A stretch of 64,000 bases of DNA, taken from positions 1,357,501 to 1,421,500 of the forward strand of contig NZ_CP090975.1 of the NCBI RefSeq assembly GCF_021513215.1. The letters are read 5' to 3'. This stretch comes from Suttonella sp. R2A3 (lineage in GTDB: Bacteria; Pseudomonadota; Gammaproteobacteria; Cardiobacteriales; Cardiobacteriaceae). Positions 27,772 to 36,955 of the stretch are shown piece after piece (positions within the stretch are counted from its first letter, which is position 1; the number at the start of each line of letters is the position of its first letter). The position numbers and the translations under genes are program-made. Below the pieces are notes generated by a model, which was given only the letters and a program-made list of their open reading frames with translations, made no database searches and was not told where the DNA came from.

Positions 27772-28427
27772 TGCGCACATGGTTACTCCTGGCTGGTGAT
27801 TACGCGCGCCCACAATGGCAGGTGGCCGCGCAAGATCGTGTGGTGGCGGTTGATGGTGGTATACGCCATGCACAAAGTTTGGCTGTGACGCCCGATTGTT
27901 GGATTGGCGATTTTGACAGCACTGATGAAGCGTTGCTCTGTCAATACGCAGCAATCCCGCAACAGCGCCACCCACAAAATAAAGACGCAACCGATGGCGA
28001 GCTGGCGCTGTCTGTGGTGCGCCGCGATTACCCACAGACGAAGGAATTAAGCATTGTCGGCGGCTTTGGCGATGAGCTTGATCATGTGTTCGCCAACCTT
28101 TGGGTTTTACCGAATTTTGGCTTGCCGGCGGTTTTTTGGGGTCGCGCGCAGCAAGTGATTTTTTTACCAGCGCACGCTCATTTGTGCGCAGAACTCGCCC
28201 TAGGCAGTACGATCAGCGTCTTTGCGCTAACCCCACTGCGTGATGTGCACTACGAAGGGCTGGCCTGGCCAGCACCACAAGCAGGAATAGAGCCATTTAG
28301 TGCGCTTGCCAGCCGCAACCATAATACCCAAGCGAATATCGACATTGGCTGGCACAGCGGCGATGGGCTGGTCATCATTAACGCACCATTGGATGCGCTA
28401 ACGATCGATCACCTAGCCAATAAATGA
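27771..28427 (+). CDS. Thiamine pyrophosphokinase
   Basis: Transfers pyrophosphate from ATP to thiamine to give thiamine diphosphate. The 218 residues contain VVAVDGGIRHAQ, WIGDFDSTDEA and KDATDGELAL, the aspartate-rich motifs of the TPK catalytic domain, plus GGFGDELDHVFANLW and a C-terminal beta domain. No thiamine riboswitch was recognised upstream, as expected inside this purF operon. Convergent with the yihY-type gene. Confidence 0.92.
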   Translation: MRTWLLLAGDYARPQWQVAAQDRVVAVDGGIRHAQSLAVTPDCWIGDFDSTDEALLCQYAAIPQQRHPQNKDATDGELALSVVRRDYPQTKELSIVGGFGDELDHVFANLWVLPNFGLPAVFWGRAQQVIFLPAHAHLCAELALGSTISVFALTPLRDVHYEGLAWPAPQAGIEPFSALASRNHNTQANIDIGWHSGDGLVIINAPLDALTIDHLANK

Positions 28428-28452
28428 TGGCTTGCTGTTTTAAGTATCTGCT

Positions 28453-29721
28453 TTAGCTATTTTTCGTCGTCTCTTGCCATTGCATCAATGGGATATCCAT
28501 TTGCGCGATCATATTGCGCTCGAGTTCAGCAAAGGCTCCTCGATTGAGGTTGACGGTGTCTTTTGGCATGGCCAGCACTTGGTAGATGTCGCGCAGTGTG
28601 TAGAGGCTGCGTGCTTTACTGAGCATATAGCGCGCAGGGCTGTCGTCTGTGGCGCGAATCAGTTTGCCCTGATGCAGGCGATCGAGCAGGAAGCTGACTT
28701 TTTGCGGTGAGCTGTGGAGCTTTTTGCTCAATTCCTCAATATTCGGTGCTTCTTCGGCATGGGCAAAGCGGTGGTCAATCTCGGTCATCACGGCGATGCC
28801 GAGCGCCATTTGCTCATCGGCGTACCATTCGTGTTCATCGTACGGTGAGAGCGCATCTGGGAGGTCGATTAAACTCGCCACTTTCGCGCCCATGATGAAT
28901 AATAGCCATAAGAAATATAACCAAAGCAGCAAAATGATCATGCTTGCAAAGCTCGAATAAATCACAGAATAGTTCGCAGAGCCGGCAATAAAACGGCTGA
29001 ATAGCCAGGAGACCGGATACCAAAGCAACAAGAAGAATGCTGCACCGGTAAAGGCTGCTTTGAGACTCACGCTGCGGTTAGGGATCCACGCATAACTGCT
29101 CGCCATGATGAGAAAAACAATCACCATAGGCAGTAGTCCGGTGAGCAAGCTAAATAGTGTACCGACGCCTGGTAGATGAAGATAAGGTTGCAGCCACGCG
29201 GCGTCTTTCATGCCGAGCATCGTCGACATGATTGCGCCAATTAATAATGGCGCGAGCAACACCGCGCTAACATAGCCGCTGATGCGTGCTTTAAGTGCAC
29301 GTTCGTTTTCCACCCGCCAGATACGATTCAGCGTGGTTTCGATTTTCTGTGCAAGGTTGATCACTGAGATAAATAAAACTGCTACCCCGACAATGCCAAG
29401 TCCGCCGGCACTGGTTTGGCTGACGAATTGAATCAGGCGATCGACTACTTCACTGCCGGCATCGCCCATGGGCTCGAACATATTGCGCAGCCAAGGCTCA
29501 ATCACGCCATTGACACCAAAACCACGAAGTAAAGAGAAGGCAACCGCGAGCAGGGGCACTAAGGTGAGTAAGGTGACATAAACCATCGCCTGCGCTTCGC
29601 TCGGCAGGCGTTCTTTGGTGTAGGCACGCAACAGGGCAAAAGGGTAGAATTTAGCCCAGCGCCATGAGATAGGGCCGCGCTCCTGCCACCACTTTTGCCA
29701 TGTCTCATTGATGCCCACCAT
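28453..29721 (-). CDS. YihY/BrkB family inner-membrane protein with C-terminal helix-turn-helix-like extension
   Basis: Membrane protein of 422 residues with six predicted helices in the first ~290 residues; family features include LPSEAQAMVYVTLLTLVPLLAV, WRVENERALKARISGY and WLYFLWLLFIMGAKVASLIDLP. The remaining ~130 residues are soluble and resemble a winged-helix (EELSKKLHSSPQKVSFLLDRLHQGKLI). Such proteins were once called ribonuclease BN, an assignment since withdrawn; true function is unknown. TCTCC before the start (AGGAGA on the coding strand) supports the start. Confidence 0.85.
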   Translation of the reverse strand: MVGINETWQKWWQERGPISWRWAKFYPFALLRAYTKERLPSEAQAMVYVTLLTLVPLLAVAFSLLRGFGVNGVIEPWLRNMFEPMGDAGSEVVDRLIQFVSQTSAGGLGIVGVAVLFISVINLAQKIETTLNRIWRVENERALKARISGYVSAVLLAPLLIGAIMSTMLGMKDAAWLQPYLHLPGVGTLFSLLTGLLPMVIVFLIMASSYAWIPNRSVSLKAAFTGAAFFLLLWYPVSWLFSRFIAGSANYSVIYSSFASMIILLLWLYFLWLLFIMGAKVASLIDLPDALSPYDEHEWYADEQMALGIAVMTEIDHRFAHAEEAPNIEELSKKLHSSPQKVSFLLDRLHQGKLIRATDDSPARYMLSKARSLYTLRDIYQVLAMPKDTVNLNRGAFAELERNMIAQMDIPLMQWQETTKNS

Positions 29722-29754
29722 AAAAGTCTCCTGCAGAATGTGCTAAACAAGGTT

Positions 29755-29760
29755 TATAAT
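29755..29760 (+). promoter_or_regulatory. -10 element candidate for the usp gene
   Basis: A perfect TATAAT lies 55 bases before the universal stress protein start. The best -35 candidate (TGCAGA, 29732-29737, 17 bp spacer) is weak. Confidence 0.35.
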
Positions 29761-29814
29761 AAAGTAATCCTTTCTTGAGTGAAAGGTGCTCTATTTATCC
29801 TGACGGAGGTTACG

Positions 29815-30276
29815 ATGGTAACGCAAAAAGGCAAATATCAGCACGTATTGTTGGTCACTGATTTAGGTGATGATTGTGATTTGGTGGCTGATCGCGCCAC
29901 TGCAGTTATTCGCGCAGCGGATAGTGTGCAGATGAGTGTGCTACATGTGGTGGAAGAAACGGTGCTCACCGCTGGTTATGAGATTGTGCCAATTGTCCCA
30001 GTGGGCAACGAAATGGAAATGGTGAGTGATGCGAGGGGAAAAATCCAAGCTTTGCTTGATCGCCACGGTATTGAAACAGCCGATATTAACATCGAAACCG
30101 CGCTCTCAACGCGTCGTGGTATTTTGGATTATGTTGAAAATAACCATCCTGATTTGATTGTGATTGGTCGCCATAAACGCACAGGGCTTGCCTCATTATT
30201 AGGCGCTACAGCTGATGATATTTTACCCGGTGTGGATTGTGATGTGCTGGTGGTTTATTTAGGCGAGCCAAGTTGA
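29815..30276 (+). CDS. Universal stress protein family
   Basis: UspA-fold cytoplasmic protein, 153 residues. It begins KYQHVLLVTDLGDDCDLVADRA and has the C-terminal nucleotide-binding-like stretch VIGRHKRTGLASLLGATADDIL, related to the G-x2-G-x9-G(S/T) pattern of ATP-binding members. The ATG at 29815 is set by CGGAGGT four bases upstream. Its stop overlaps a TTG start of the next gene. The specific stress is not visible from sequence. Confidence 0.88.
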   Translation: MVTQKGKYQHVLLVTDLGDDCDLVADRATAVIRAADSVQMSVLHVVEETVLTAGYEIVPIVPVGNEMEMVSDARGKIQALLDRHGIETADINIETALSTRRGILDYVENNHPDLIVIGRHKRTGLASLLGATADDILPGVDCDVLVVYLGEPS

Positions 30277-30758
30277 GCGACGTCCAATTAATGGCTGAAA
30301 TCAACCTCAAAGCGCTTGAGCAATTGCTCGGGCGTTTTGGTTTGTGCGTCAGCTTAGTTGCCGATGGCGCGGCGATTCCCGGCACGTATTGGGGCGAGCC
30401 AGAGGCCGGTTTGATTACTGATACGCTCTATATCCGTCGCGATACACCGGTGCATTCTGCACTCCATGAAGCCGGGCATTGGATTTGTATGGATGAGGCG
30501 CGTCGCGCTGGCTTGCATACTGATGCTGGTGGGACAGTTTTGGAAGAATGTGCAGTCAATTATGTGCAGATTTTGCTCGCTGAGCAGTTAGAAGGCGTTG
30601 GCCGCAAGCGTATGCTCGATGATATGAATGCCTGGGGTTACAGCTACCGTGAGGGCAGTGTGCAAGCTTGGTTGAAAGGAGACGCTGCAGACGCTCGAGC
30701 ATGGTTAGTTGAGCGAAATATGCTCACGCACGATGAGCAGCTGATTACGCAATCTTAA
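30273..30758 (+). CDS. Small HExxH-motif protein, putative zinc metallopeptidase-like
   Basis: Not a family I can name with certainty. The 161 residues carry HEAGH at about 65-69 within PVHSALHEAGHWICMDEARR, the HExxH pattern of zincin proteases, and a downstream EE pair at about 91-92 (GGTVLEECAVNY) that could supply a third ligand. There is no signal peptide or membrane segment. A TTG start overlaps the usp stop (TTGA) after AGGCGAG; the alternative is ATG at 30291. Proteolytic activity is inference from the motif. Confidence 0.65.
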   Translation: MSDVQLMAEINLKALEQLLGRFGLCVSLVADGAAIPGTYWGEPEAGLITDTLYIRRDTPVHSALHEAGHWICMDEARRAGLHTDAGGTVLEECAVNYVQILLAEQLEGVGRKRMLDDMNAWGYSYREGSVQAWLKGDAADARAWLVERNMLTHDEQLITQS

Positions 30759-30821
30759 AGTAGTGAACAGCGCAGTATGCCATACTGCGCAACGAATTCA
30801 TTAATTAACAAGGAGCCTATA

Positions 30822-31556
30822 ATGAATTATACGATGCGATTAAGCGCGGCAGTAGCCTTGGCCGCTACCATGAGTGCAGCCAATGCGCTCAGCTTAGACA
30901 ACAATACCCAAAAAGCCAGTTATGCGATTGGTGCAGATATGGGGCAATCGCTACAGGAATTTGGTGGCGGCAGCATCGACATTGAGGCAGTGACTGCTGG
31001 TCTTAGTGCGTCTTATAAAGGTGAAGACCTGGCTTTGACACCTGAAGAGATGGAAGGCGCGATTAAGGCTTTTGGTGAAGAACGCATGGCAGAAATGGAA
31101 AAAGAAGTTGCCGAAATTGCTGAGAAAAACCGCGAAGAAGGTGAGGCCTTTTTAGCAGAAAACAAAGAGAAAGAAGGCGTAGAAGTTACCGAGTCTGGTT
31201 TGCAGTATAAAATGCTTGAAGAAGGCGAAGGGGCACAACCTGATCCAGCTTCTGACGTCACGGTGAACTACGAAGGTCGCTTGATTGATGGTACGGTTTT
31301 TGATAGCTCTTATGAGCGCGGTGAGCCGGTTAGCTTTACCCTGGATCGTGTCATCTCTGGCTGGCAAGAAGGCTTGCAGTTGATGAAAGAAGGCAGCAAA
31401 TATACCTTCTTTATCCCATCAAATTTAGCCTATGGCGAAAATGGTGCGGGTGCGCAAGTGCCACCAAATGCAACCTTAGTCTTTGACGTTGAGCTGATTT
31501 CAGTTAACTCAGTGCAAGCGGATGCAGAAGTAGTTAGCGAAGAAGCGGCGAAATAA
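30822..31556 (+). CDS. Periplasmic FKBP-type peptidyl-prolyl isomerase (FkpA/Mip-like)
   Basis: Exported isomerase of 244 residues. MNYTMRLSAAVALAATMSAANA is a signal peptide; residues ~30-120 form the helical dimerisation domain (KASYAIGADMGQSLQ), rich in Glu and Lys; the C-terminal FKBP domain has VTVNYEGRLIDGTVFDSSYERG, VISGWQEGLQLMKEGSKY and NATLVFDVELISV. AAGGAG precedes the ATG at 30822. Followed by its own terminator. Confidence 0.94.
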   Translation: MNYTMRLSAAVALAATMSAANALSLDNNTQKASYAIGADMGQSLQEFGGGSIDIEAVTAGLSASYKGEDLALTPEEMEGAIKAFGEERMAEMEKEVAEIAEKNREEGEAFLAENKEKEGVEVTESGLQYKMLEEGEGAQPDPASDVTVNYEGRLIDGTVFDSSYERGEPVSFTLDRVISGWQEGLQLMKEGSKYTFFIPSNLAYGENGAGAQVPPNATLVFDVELISVNSVQADAEVVSEEAAK

Positions 31557-31577
31557 ACGTCTATTCGTGATCGATAT

Positions 31578-31606
31578 AAAGCGGTGTTAAACCACCGCTT
31601 TTTTTA
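31578..31606 (+). terminator. Rho-independent terminator after the FKBP gene
   Basis: Stem GCGGTG (31581-31586) / CACCGC (31593-31598), extended by A-T pairs, with a six-base loop and a run of seven or more T. Confidence 0.92.
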
Positions 31607-31640
31607 TACCTTTTAAGCGATGAATGAAGCAGGGATAAGG

Positions 31641-32549
31641 TTATTTATCGTGTTCTTCCCAAAGGACTTCGATCGGGTTACGACGTCGCTCGTAATGGGT
31701 CACAAAGGCGACTGCAGTGATAATCATCGCTGATCCGATCCATAATTGACCCGGCGGTACCCAGCCAAAGACCAGATAACCACCGAGTACATTTAACGGA
31801 AGCTTGGCGTGGTCAAAAGGCTGGACAAACGATGCATCAGCCACTGAATACGCTTTAGCAATCGCCCATTGAGCGATGGCGGTCAGCATCCCGATTAAGA
31901 TGAGTAATGTCCATGGCTGCCAGGTATTGGGTACGACCAAATGTGGCAGGCCAAAAATCAGGTCAAACGGCAGCATAAGCACTAAAAGATAAAAAACAAT
32001 CGTGGTTGGGGTGTCGCGGCTGACGGTAAATTTGGTCAGCAGCGATGCTGATGCCCAAAAAAAGGCCGCGCCTAATGGCAGTAAGCTCGCCCACATAAAC
32101 GCATCTGACCAAGGCTCTAAAATCAGCATTGCGCCGGCAAAACCAACTAAGGTGGCGAACCAGCGGACGGTGCTGACTGATTCGCGCAGTAATAAGCCCG
32201 AGCCAATGGTGGCAAATAGGGGCGAGGTCATAAGTAGCGCAATCCCCTGCCAGATCGGTACAGGATAGGCGAGCGCCCAAGTCCATAATTGAATGCCAAT
32301 GACCGACACACCCACGCGTAACACGTGTAACAGGCGAAAATCAGAGCTCATCGCGGTGCGAATCGCGCCTTTTTTGATTAACGGCACAAATAGCAATAAG
32401 GCGATGCCGTATTGATAGAGCACAGCCGAGCCAGAGTTAATCTGGTGATTGATGCCGAGGTATTGTAAGGAGGTGTTGATGATGGCAAACGTTAAGCCGG
32501 CCGTCATCATCCATAGCGCTCCTTGAAGCGGACGATGAATGTGTGACAT
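31641..32549 (-). CDS. EamA/DMT-family transporter
   Basis: Ten-helix membrane protein of 302 residues with the two EamA repeats of the drug/metabolite transporter superfamily (GALWMMTAGLTFAIINTS in the first, SLLPLGAAFFWASASLL at the start of the second). Substrate unknown. ATG at 32549 is preferred over an upstream TTG because it places the first helix at the N-terminus, though no clear ribosome binding site is visible. It stands between terminators of both neighbours. Confidence 0.85.
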   Translation of the reverse strand: MSHIHRPLQGALWMMTAGLTFAIINTSLQYLGINHQINSGSAVLYQYGIALLLFVPLIKKGAIRTAMSSDFRLLHVLRVGVSVIGIQLWTWALAYPVPIWQGIALLMTSPLFATIGSGLLLRESVSTVRWFATLVGFAGAMLILEPWSDAFMWASLLPLGAAFFWASASLLTKFTVSRDTPTTIVFYLLVLMLPFDLIFGLPHLVVPNTWQPWTLLILIGMLTAIAQWAIAKAYSVADASFVQPFDHAKLPLNVLGGYLVFGWVPPGQLWIGSAMIITAVAFVTHYERRRNPIEVLWEEHDK

Positions 32550-32635
32550 GGATGATTTATCAATAAAAACGCGTCTATGATACGCCAAAATGCCCAGTGA
32601 TGTGCGGCTGCTTTGCCTAGCGCGCGGCGATCAAC

Positions 32636-32664
32636 GAAAAAGCCCCAACCGATGGCTGGGGCTT
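32636..32664 (-). terminator. Rho-independent terminator after the sodium:alanine symporter
   Basis: Stem AAGCCCCA (32640-32647) / TGGGGCTT (32657-32664) with a nine-base loop, followed on the minus strand by a T run. Confidence 0.88.
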
Positions 32665-32683
32665 GTTTGGCAGAGGCCAGTGT

Positions 32684-34147
32684 TTAGAGCGTTGGCCAGG
32701 CTTTTGGATCAACCCCTTTGCCAATCACTGGGAAGTTAGCTGGATTGAAATCGAGTTGCATAATCCCTTTGCTTTGGATTTGTCGCTCGTAGTCTTTGAG
32801 TACACGTAGCGCCAGATGACCGAGCAAGAGAATCGCAATCAAGTTGATCACAGCCATCATACCCATCGCGAGATCAGCATAAGCCCAGACTTGCGATAGG
32901 TCAGCAACACTACCGAGATAAACCACGCCGAGTACGAGGAAACGGAAAATAATCACCGCTACATTAGCGTTTCGCTCACCAGCAATATAAGCAATATTCG
33001 ATTCACCGTAAGAATAGTTACCTAACACAGAGGTAAAAGCAAAGAAGAACAGTGCGATGCTGATGTAATGTGCGCCCCAGCTGCCGATAAATGATGACAG
33101 TGCATTTTGCGTCAGTGTAATACCTTTCACGCCTTCGGCTACATAATATTCTGGGCCAGCAAGGATGATGATCACAGCGGTCACGGTACAAATCAGCAGC
33201 GTATCAACAAACACACCAAACATTTGCATAAAGCCTTGCACGGCTGGGTGTTTTGGCACAGTGGTTGCGGCTGCGGCAATATTTGGTGCAGAACCCATAC
33301 CGGCTTCGTTAGAGAATAGACCACGTTTAATACCATTAAGCATCGCAGCAGCCAGGCCACCGAAAAAGCCGCCAACGGCTTGATCCAAACCAAATGCGCT
33401 CTTATAGATAACCATTAATGCGCCCGGCACTTTGTCCAAATTGGTGATCAAGATAAACATGCCGATTAAGATATAGCCTAAGGCCATCAACGGTACGATC
33501 ACTTCAGATACTTGCCCAACGCGGTGTACACCGCTGAAAATAATCGGCGCAACGAGTAACACCAAACCAATACCGATCCATTTAACGTCCCAGCCCATGG
33601 TTTCATTGAGCGCATCGGCAATGGTGTTCGCTTGTGCGGCGTTAAAGGCAAAGCCGAATGCGATCAACAGACAAATCGCAAACACAATCCCTAACCAGCG
33701 TTGCTTCAGTCCACGCTCGATGTAATAAGCTGGTCCACCGCGGAATTGTCCGGGTTTCTCACCAGCCACTTTATAGACTTGACCTAAGGTCGATTCGATA
33801 AACGCAGTTGCCATGCCGACCAAAGCGGTAATCCACATCCAGAATACGGCCCCTGGGCCACCAAGAGTGATCGCGATCGCAACCCCTGCGAGGTTCCCTG
33901 TACCAACGCGTGCGGCTAAGGAAGTTGCCAGCGCTTGGAATGAGGACACACCGTGCTCTAAGCCACCACCACTACGGCTATGTTTGATTAGGCCAATGCT
34001 GTGCGCAAACATACGTACTTGTACAAAACGGGTGAGAACTGAAAAATACAGACCTGCACCAATCAATAATACAATCAGTACTTTTCCCCAAAGTAGTCCG
34101 TTTGCGATATCGACGTATCCATGGATTGAGGCAATGAAATCCGCCAT
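32684..34147 (-). CDS. Sodium:alanine symporter family protein (AGCS)
   Basis: Na+-coupled amino acid importer of the AGCS family, inner membrane, 487 residues, about 11 helices. Signatures include FQALATSLAARVGTGNLAGVA, GGPGAVFWMWITALVGMATAF and RGLFSNEAGMGSAPNIAAAA, which match AlsT/DagA proteins. The ATG at 34147 is chosen over a GTG two codons upstream because AGGAGAG lies five bases before it. Alanine or glycine are the known family substrates. A terminator follows. Confidence 0.93.
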   Translation of the reverse strand: MADFIASIHGYVDIANGLLWGKVLIVLLIGAGLYFSVLTRFVQVRMFAHSIGLIKHSRSGGGLEHGVSSFQALATSLAARVGTGNLAGVAIAITLGGPGAVFWMWITALVGMATAFIESTLGQVYKVAGEKPGQFRGGPAYYIERGLKQRWLGIVFAICLLIAFGFAFNAAQANTIADALNETMGWDVKWIGIGLVLLVAPIIFSGVHRVGQVSEVIVPLMALGYILIGMFILITNLDKVPGALMVIYKSAFGLDQAVGGFFGGLAAAMLNGIKRGLFSNEAGMGSAPNIAAAATTVPKHPAVQGFMQMFGVFVDTLLICTVTAVIIILAGPEYYVAEGVKGITLTQNALSSFIGSWGAHYISIALFFFAFTSVLGNYSYGESNIAYIAGERNANVAVIIFRFLVLGVVYLGSVADLSQVWAYADLAMGMMAVINLIAILLLGHLALRVLKDYERQIQSKGIMQLDFNPANFPVIGKGVDPKAWPTL

Positions 34148-34327
34148 GGTCACTCTCCTGTATGGTTCTAATAGAAAGGCGGCAATATAACAGTTTATTC
34201 ATGTTACGTCATTAAATAAATGGGCGAAAAATAAGAGAGTTAATTCTCATTTAGCTCACTAAGCGTTAATTATTCGCGGTCTTTTCCTACGCTATGCTGC
34301 ACCTAACGTTAACTTAAGGAGAAAATA

Positions 34328-35071
34328 ATGTTTAAAACACACTATGGTTTATTACTTGCCGCTGCAGGTTTGAGCGTGGGATCGATCGCACAAGCGGCGC
34401 AGTGTGGTGGTGAAGTACAATTTGCTAAAGGCATGAGCAGTACGCAGTTGCAAGGCGAGGTTGCCGGTGATGAAATTTGCACCTACACATTTCGCGCTAA
34501 AGAAGGCCAGCAATTGAACGTATCGTTTGCTGAAGGGAATCGTACACAAGCTTTTTTATACCGCCCTGTTTCAAAAGCGCTTAGTGACGACCAGCCATTT
34601 ATCTTGCCAGAATCAGGACAATATGAGCTGCGCGTTGGCCTAACGCGTAACGATGCGCGTAAATACACTAACCCGCAAGCCTTTAGTATGGATCTTTCGA
34701 TTACTGCGGCAGAAGAGGCCAGTGCGCTGACCACCCTGGCACAAAATGCGGCTCAACAAGGCAATCAGGTTTATCAAGGGGTGTTACCGTGTGCAAGCTG
34801 TAGCGGTATTGAATATACGCTAACACTCAATGCTGATGGCAGCTACGCTTTAGAAGAGATCTATCAGGGTCAAGGTGAAGAAGGTACGTTTACGAGTCAA
34901 GGGCAATACGCCCAAGATGGCGCTGTGATCACCTTAACCAACAGTAAAGACGCTGGCGAGAAGCGCTACCTTTATCAAAAAGATAGTGAAGCATTCCTGA
35001 TTACTGAAGAAAATGTCGCAGCTATTGAAGGTATGTTACAAGGTAACTATCGTCTAAAATTAGCACAATAA
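34328..35071 (+). CDS. Secreted protein with C-terminal NlpE-like domain
   Basis: Periplasmic protein of 247 residues. A signal peptide ends near residue 23 (LSVGSIAQA-AQC). The middle (25-130) is a beta-rich domain I do not recognise, with RTQAFLYRP and SGQYELRVGL, resembling pre-peptidase-type beta sandwiches. The C-terminal part (about 148-245) matches the NlpE N-domain: YQGVLPCASCSGIEYTLTL with C155-x2-C158, then DGSYALEEIYQG. Unlike NlpE it has no lipobox. In NlpE this CxxC region is tied to copper and surface sensing; here a similar role is only possible. Confidence 0.72.
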   Translation: MFKTHYGLLLAAAGLSVGSIAQAAQCGGEVQFAKGMSSTQLQGEVAGDEICTYTFRAKEGQQLNVSFAEGNRTQAFLYRPVSKALSDDQPFILPESGQYELRVGLTRNDARKYTNPQAFSMDLSITAAEEASALTTLAQNAAQQGNQVYQGVLPCASCSGIEYTLTLNADGSYALEEIYQGQGEEGTFTSQGQYAQDGAVITLTNSKDAGEKRYLYQKDSEAFLITEENVAAIEGMLQGNYRLKLAQ

Positions 35072-35082
35072 TCCAAACCACC

Positions 35083-35126
35083 AGCTATAGCGCGGTATTG
35101 CCGCGTTATAGCTGAGTTTTATTTTG
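35083..35126. terminator. Terminator hairpin between the convergent NlpE-like gene and ptsI
   Basis: A 13-bp stem, AGCTATAGCGCGG / CCGCGTTATAGCT, with one G-T pair and a five-base loop, followed on the plus strand by GAGTTTTATTTT. It lies between two convergent genes and could serve both; the T run favours the plus strand. Confidence 0.8.
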
Positions 35127-35143
35127 ATGTGAACAGCTGTGCG

Positions 35144-36862
35144 CTAGTTGATAAACGGTTCGACGAGTGCGCGCACTGCCGCGCTGTCCTCACATTCGAG
35201 TGCTTGATCGAGTAGCGCGCGGCATTCTTTATAAGACAACTGGTTGATGGCGTATTTCACTGCAGGCAATCCTAAGCCCGAAATCGATAATTCATCCAAA
35301 CCCATGCCGACTAATAGCGGCGTGGCTTCAAGCTGTCCGCCCATTTCACCACACACCCCAACCTCAATGCCTGCCGCCTGTCCAGCGCGACATGTCTCAT
35401 CCATCAAACGCAATACGGCTGGATGTAAGCTGTCGTAAAGTGAAGCAATGCGGGTATTGCCGCGGTCGACGGCCAGCGTATATTGGGTCAGATCATTGGT
35501 GCCGATGCTGAAGAAATCAGCGTGACGCGCCAGTTGTTTGGCAATCAGTGCTGCGGCTGGCGTTTCTACCATAATACCTACAGGCAGCGCTTGTGCCACA
35601 GCAACGCCTGCTTTTTCGAGGGCGCTACGCTGCTCAGCAATCGCTTGTTTAACAAAATGAATTTCACCTACATTATCGACCATCGGGATCATGATACGTA
35701 AGTTGCCATGCACACCTGCGCGTAGTGCGGCACGAATCTGACTGTGGAAAATCTCGCGGTTATCCGCATAAAGACGGACGCCGCGCCAACCGAGGAACGG
35801 ATTATCCTCATCCTGAAAGTCCATATAAGACAGTGGTTTATCACCACCAATATCAAGTAAGCGCAGAATAACCGGTTGGCCGTCTAAGTGTTCGATGGCT
35901 TTGCGATAGACTTGGTATTGTGCTTCTTCATCGGGGGCGCTGGCGGCTTCCATAAACAAGAATTCGCTACGAAACAGGCCAATCCCTTCGCTGCCGTTGT
36001 CCTCAACTAAATGCAGGTTGGCATCGGAGCCGATGTTAGAGAATAGCGCAAAGTGTTTGCCATCGGTAGTGATGGCCGGTTTGCCGTAGAGTTTGGCATA
36101 TTGCGCTTCTCGGCGGTGTTGTTCATCGGCCAACGCTTGATAGTATTTGCTGGTCCCGGCATCAGGGGCGACGATATACGTTCCGGTGGCGCCATCAATC
36201 AGCGCCCTGTCGCCATCTTGGGCGCTTTCCATCACCTGTTTGACCCCCATCACCGCAGGCAGGCCGATGTTGCGCGCTAAAATCGCCACATGACTGGTTA
36301 GGCCGCCTTTTTCTAAAACAAAACCACGAACATGATTGATATCAAGCTGTGCGGTTTGGCTAGGGCTTAAGTCCTCGGCAACGATGATGCTGTCATTAGG
36401 CACATCGACAAGCGAAGCAAACGGTAGATCGTTGAGTGCCAGCAACAGGTTGTTTTGAATATCAAGAAATTCGGCAGCGCGTTCACGCAAATAAGGGTCA
36501 TCGAGGGCACGCATGGTCTCTGCGGCCTCATCAAGGTATTGCTTGACTGCTGCAGTTGCACTGACGCAGTCATCAGCAATCAACGCTTCAATATCGCCAA
36601 TCAATTCTTCATCATCGAGGAGTTCGCGGTGGCTAGCAAAAATTTCCGCCTCTTCTTCGCCTTGTTCGGCAAGCACTCGCGCAAATACTTGTGCTAAATA
36701 CGCATCAACTTTTTCCCGCGCAGCATGAAAGCGCTGCTGCTCGTCAGCGGCCTGTTCTTTAGCAATCGGCTGAGTGTCTATATCAGGCTGTGTCGGGCGG
36801 AAAAACCACAGTGAACCGCTGGCAATGCCGGGCGATGCGGCTAGACCTTGATGCGTTTGCAT
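35144..36862 (-). CDS. ptsI: Phosphoenolpyruvate-protein phosphotransferase (PTS enzyme I)
   Basis: Takes phosphate from PEP and passes it to HPr. The 572 residues match E. coli enzyme I in length. The swivelling histidine is H191 in GGLTSHVAILARN; PEP-binding segments include FRSEFLFM, RLLDIGGDKP and GIMVETPAA; the catalytic cysteine is in GVCGEMGG. It lacks the GAF domain of PtsP, so it is the standard carbohydrate-type enzyme I. AAGGAG precedes the start. Downstream of ptsH. Confidence 0.95.
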   Translation of the reverse strand: MQTHQGLAASPGIASGSLWFFRPTQPDIDTQPIAKEQAADEQQRFHAAREKVDAYLAQVFARVLAEQGEEEAEIFASHRELLDDEELIGDIEALIADDCVSATAAVKQYLDEAAETMRALDDPYLRERAAEFLDIQNNLLLALNDLPFASLVDVPNDSIIVAEDLSPSQTAQLDINHVRGFVLEKGGLTSHVAILARNIGLPAVMGVKQVMESAQDGDRALIDGATGTYIVAPDAGTSKYYQALADEQHRREAQYAKLYGKPAITTDGKHFALFSNIGSDANLHLVEDNGSEGIGLFRSEFLFMEAASAPDEEAQYQVYRKAIEHLDGQPVILRLLDIGGDKPLSYMDFQDEDNPFLGWRGVRLYADNREIFHSQIRAALRAGVHGNLRIMIPMVDNVGEIHFVKQAIAEQRSALEKAGVAVAQALPVGIMVETPAAALIAKQLARHADFFSIGTNDLTQYTLAVDRGNTRIASLYDSLHPAVLRLMDETCRAGQAAGIEVGVCGEMGGQLEATPLLVGMGLDELSISGLGLPAVKYAINQLSYKECRALLDQALECEDSAAVRALVEPFIN

Positions 36863-36900
36863 GCGAACTCCTTAATCGTTGGTCTGGGTAATTTCTCTGG

Positions 36901-36921
36901 ATTGCTCCTGGTAAAAGCAAT
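36901..36921 (-). other. Small inverted repeat between ptsH and ptsI
   Basis: ATTGCT and AGCAAT form a perfect 6-bp stem with a nine-base loop in the 93-base ptsH-ptsI spacer. No T run follows, so it is not a classic terminator; it could mark RNA processing or mild attenuation, or be chance. Confidence 0.3.
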
Positions 36922-36955
36922 GATTCAATTGAAGTCTAAAAATGTGGCTTGACCC

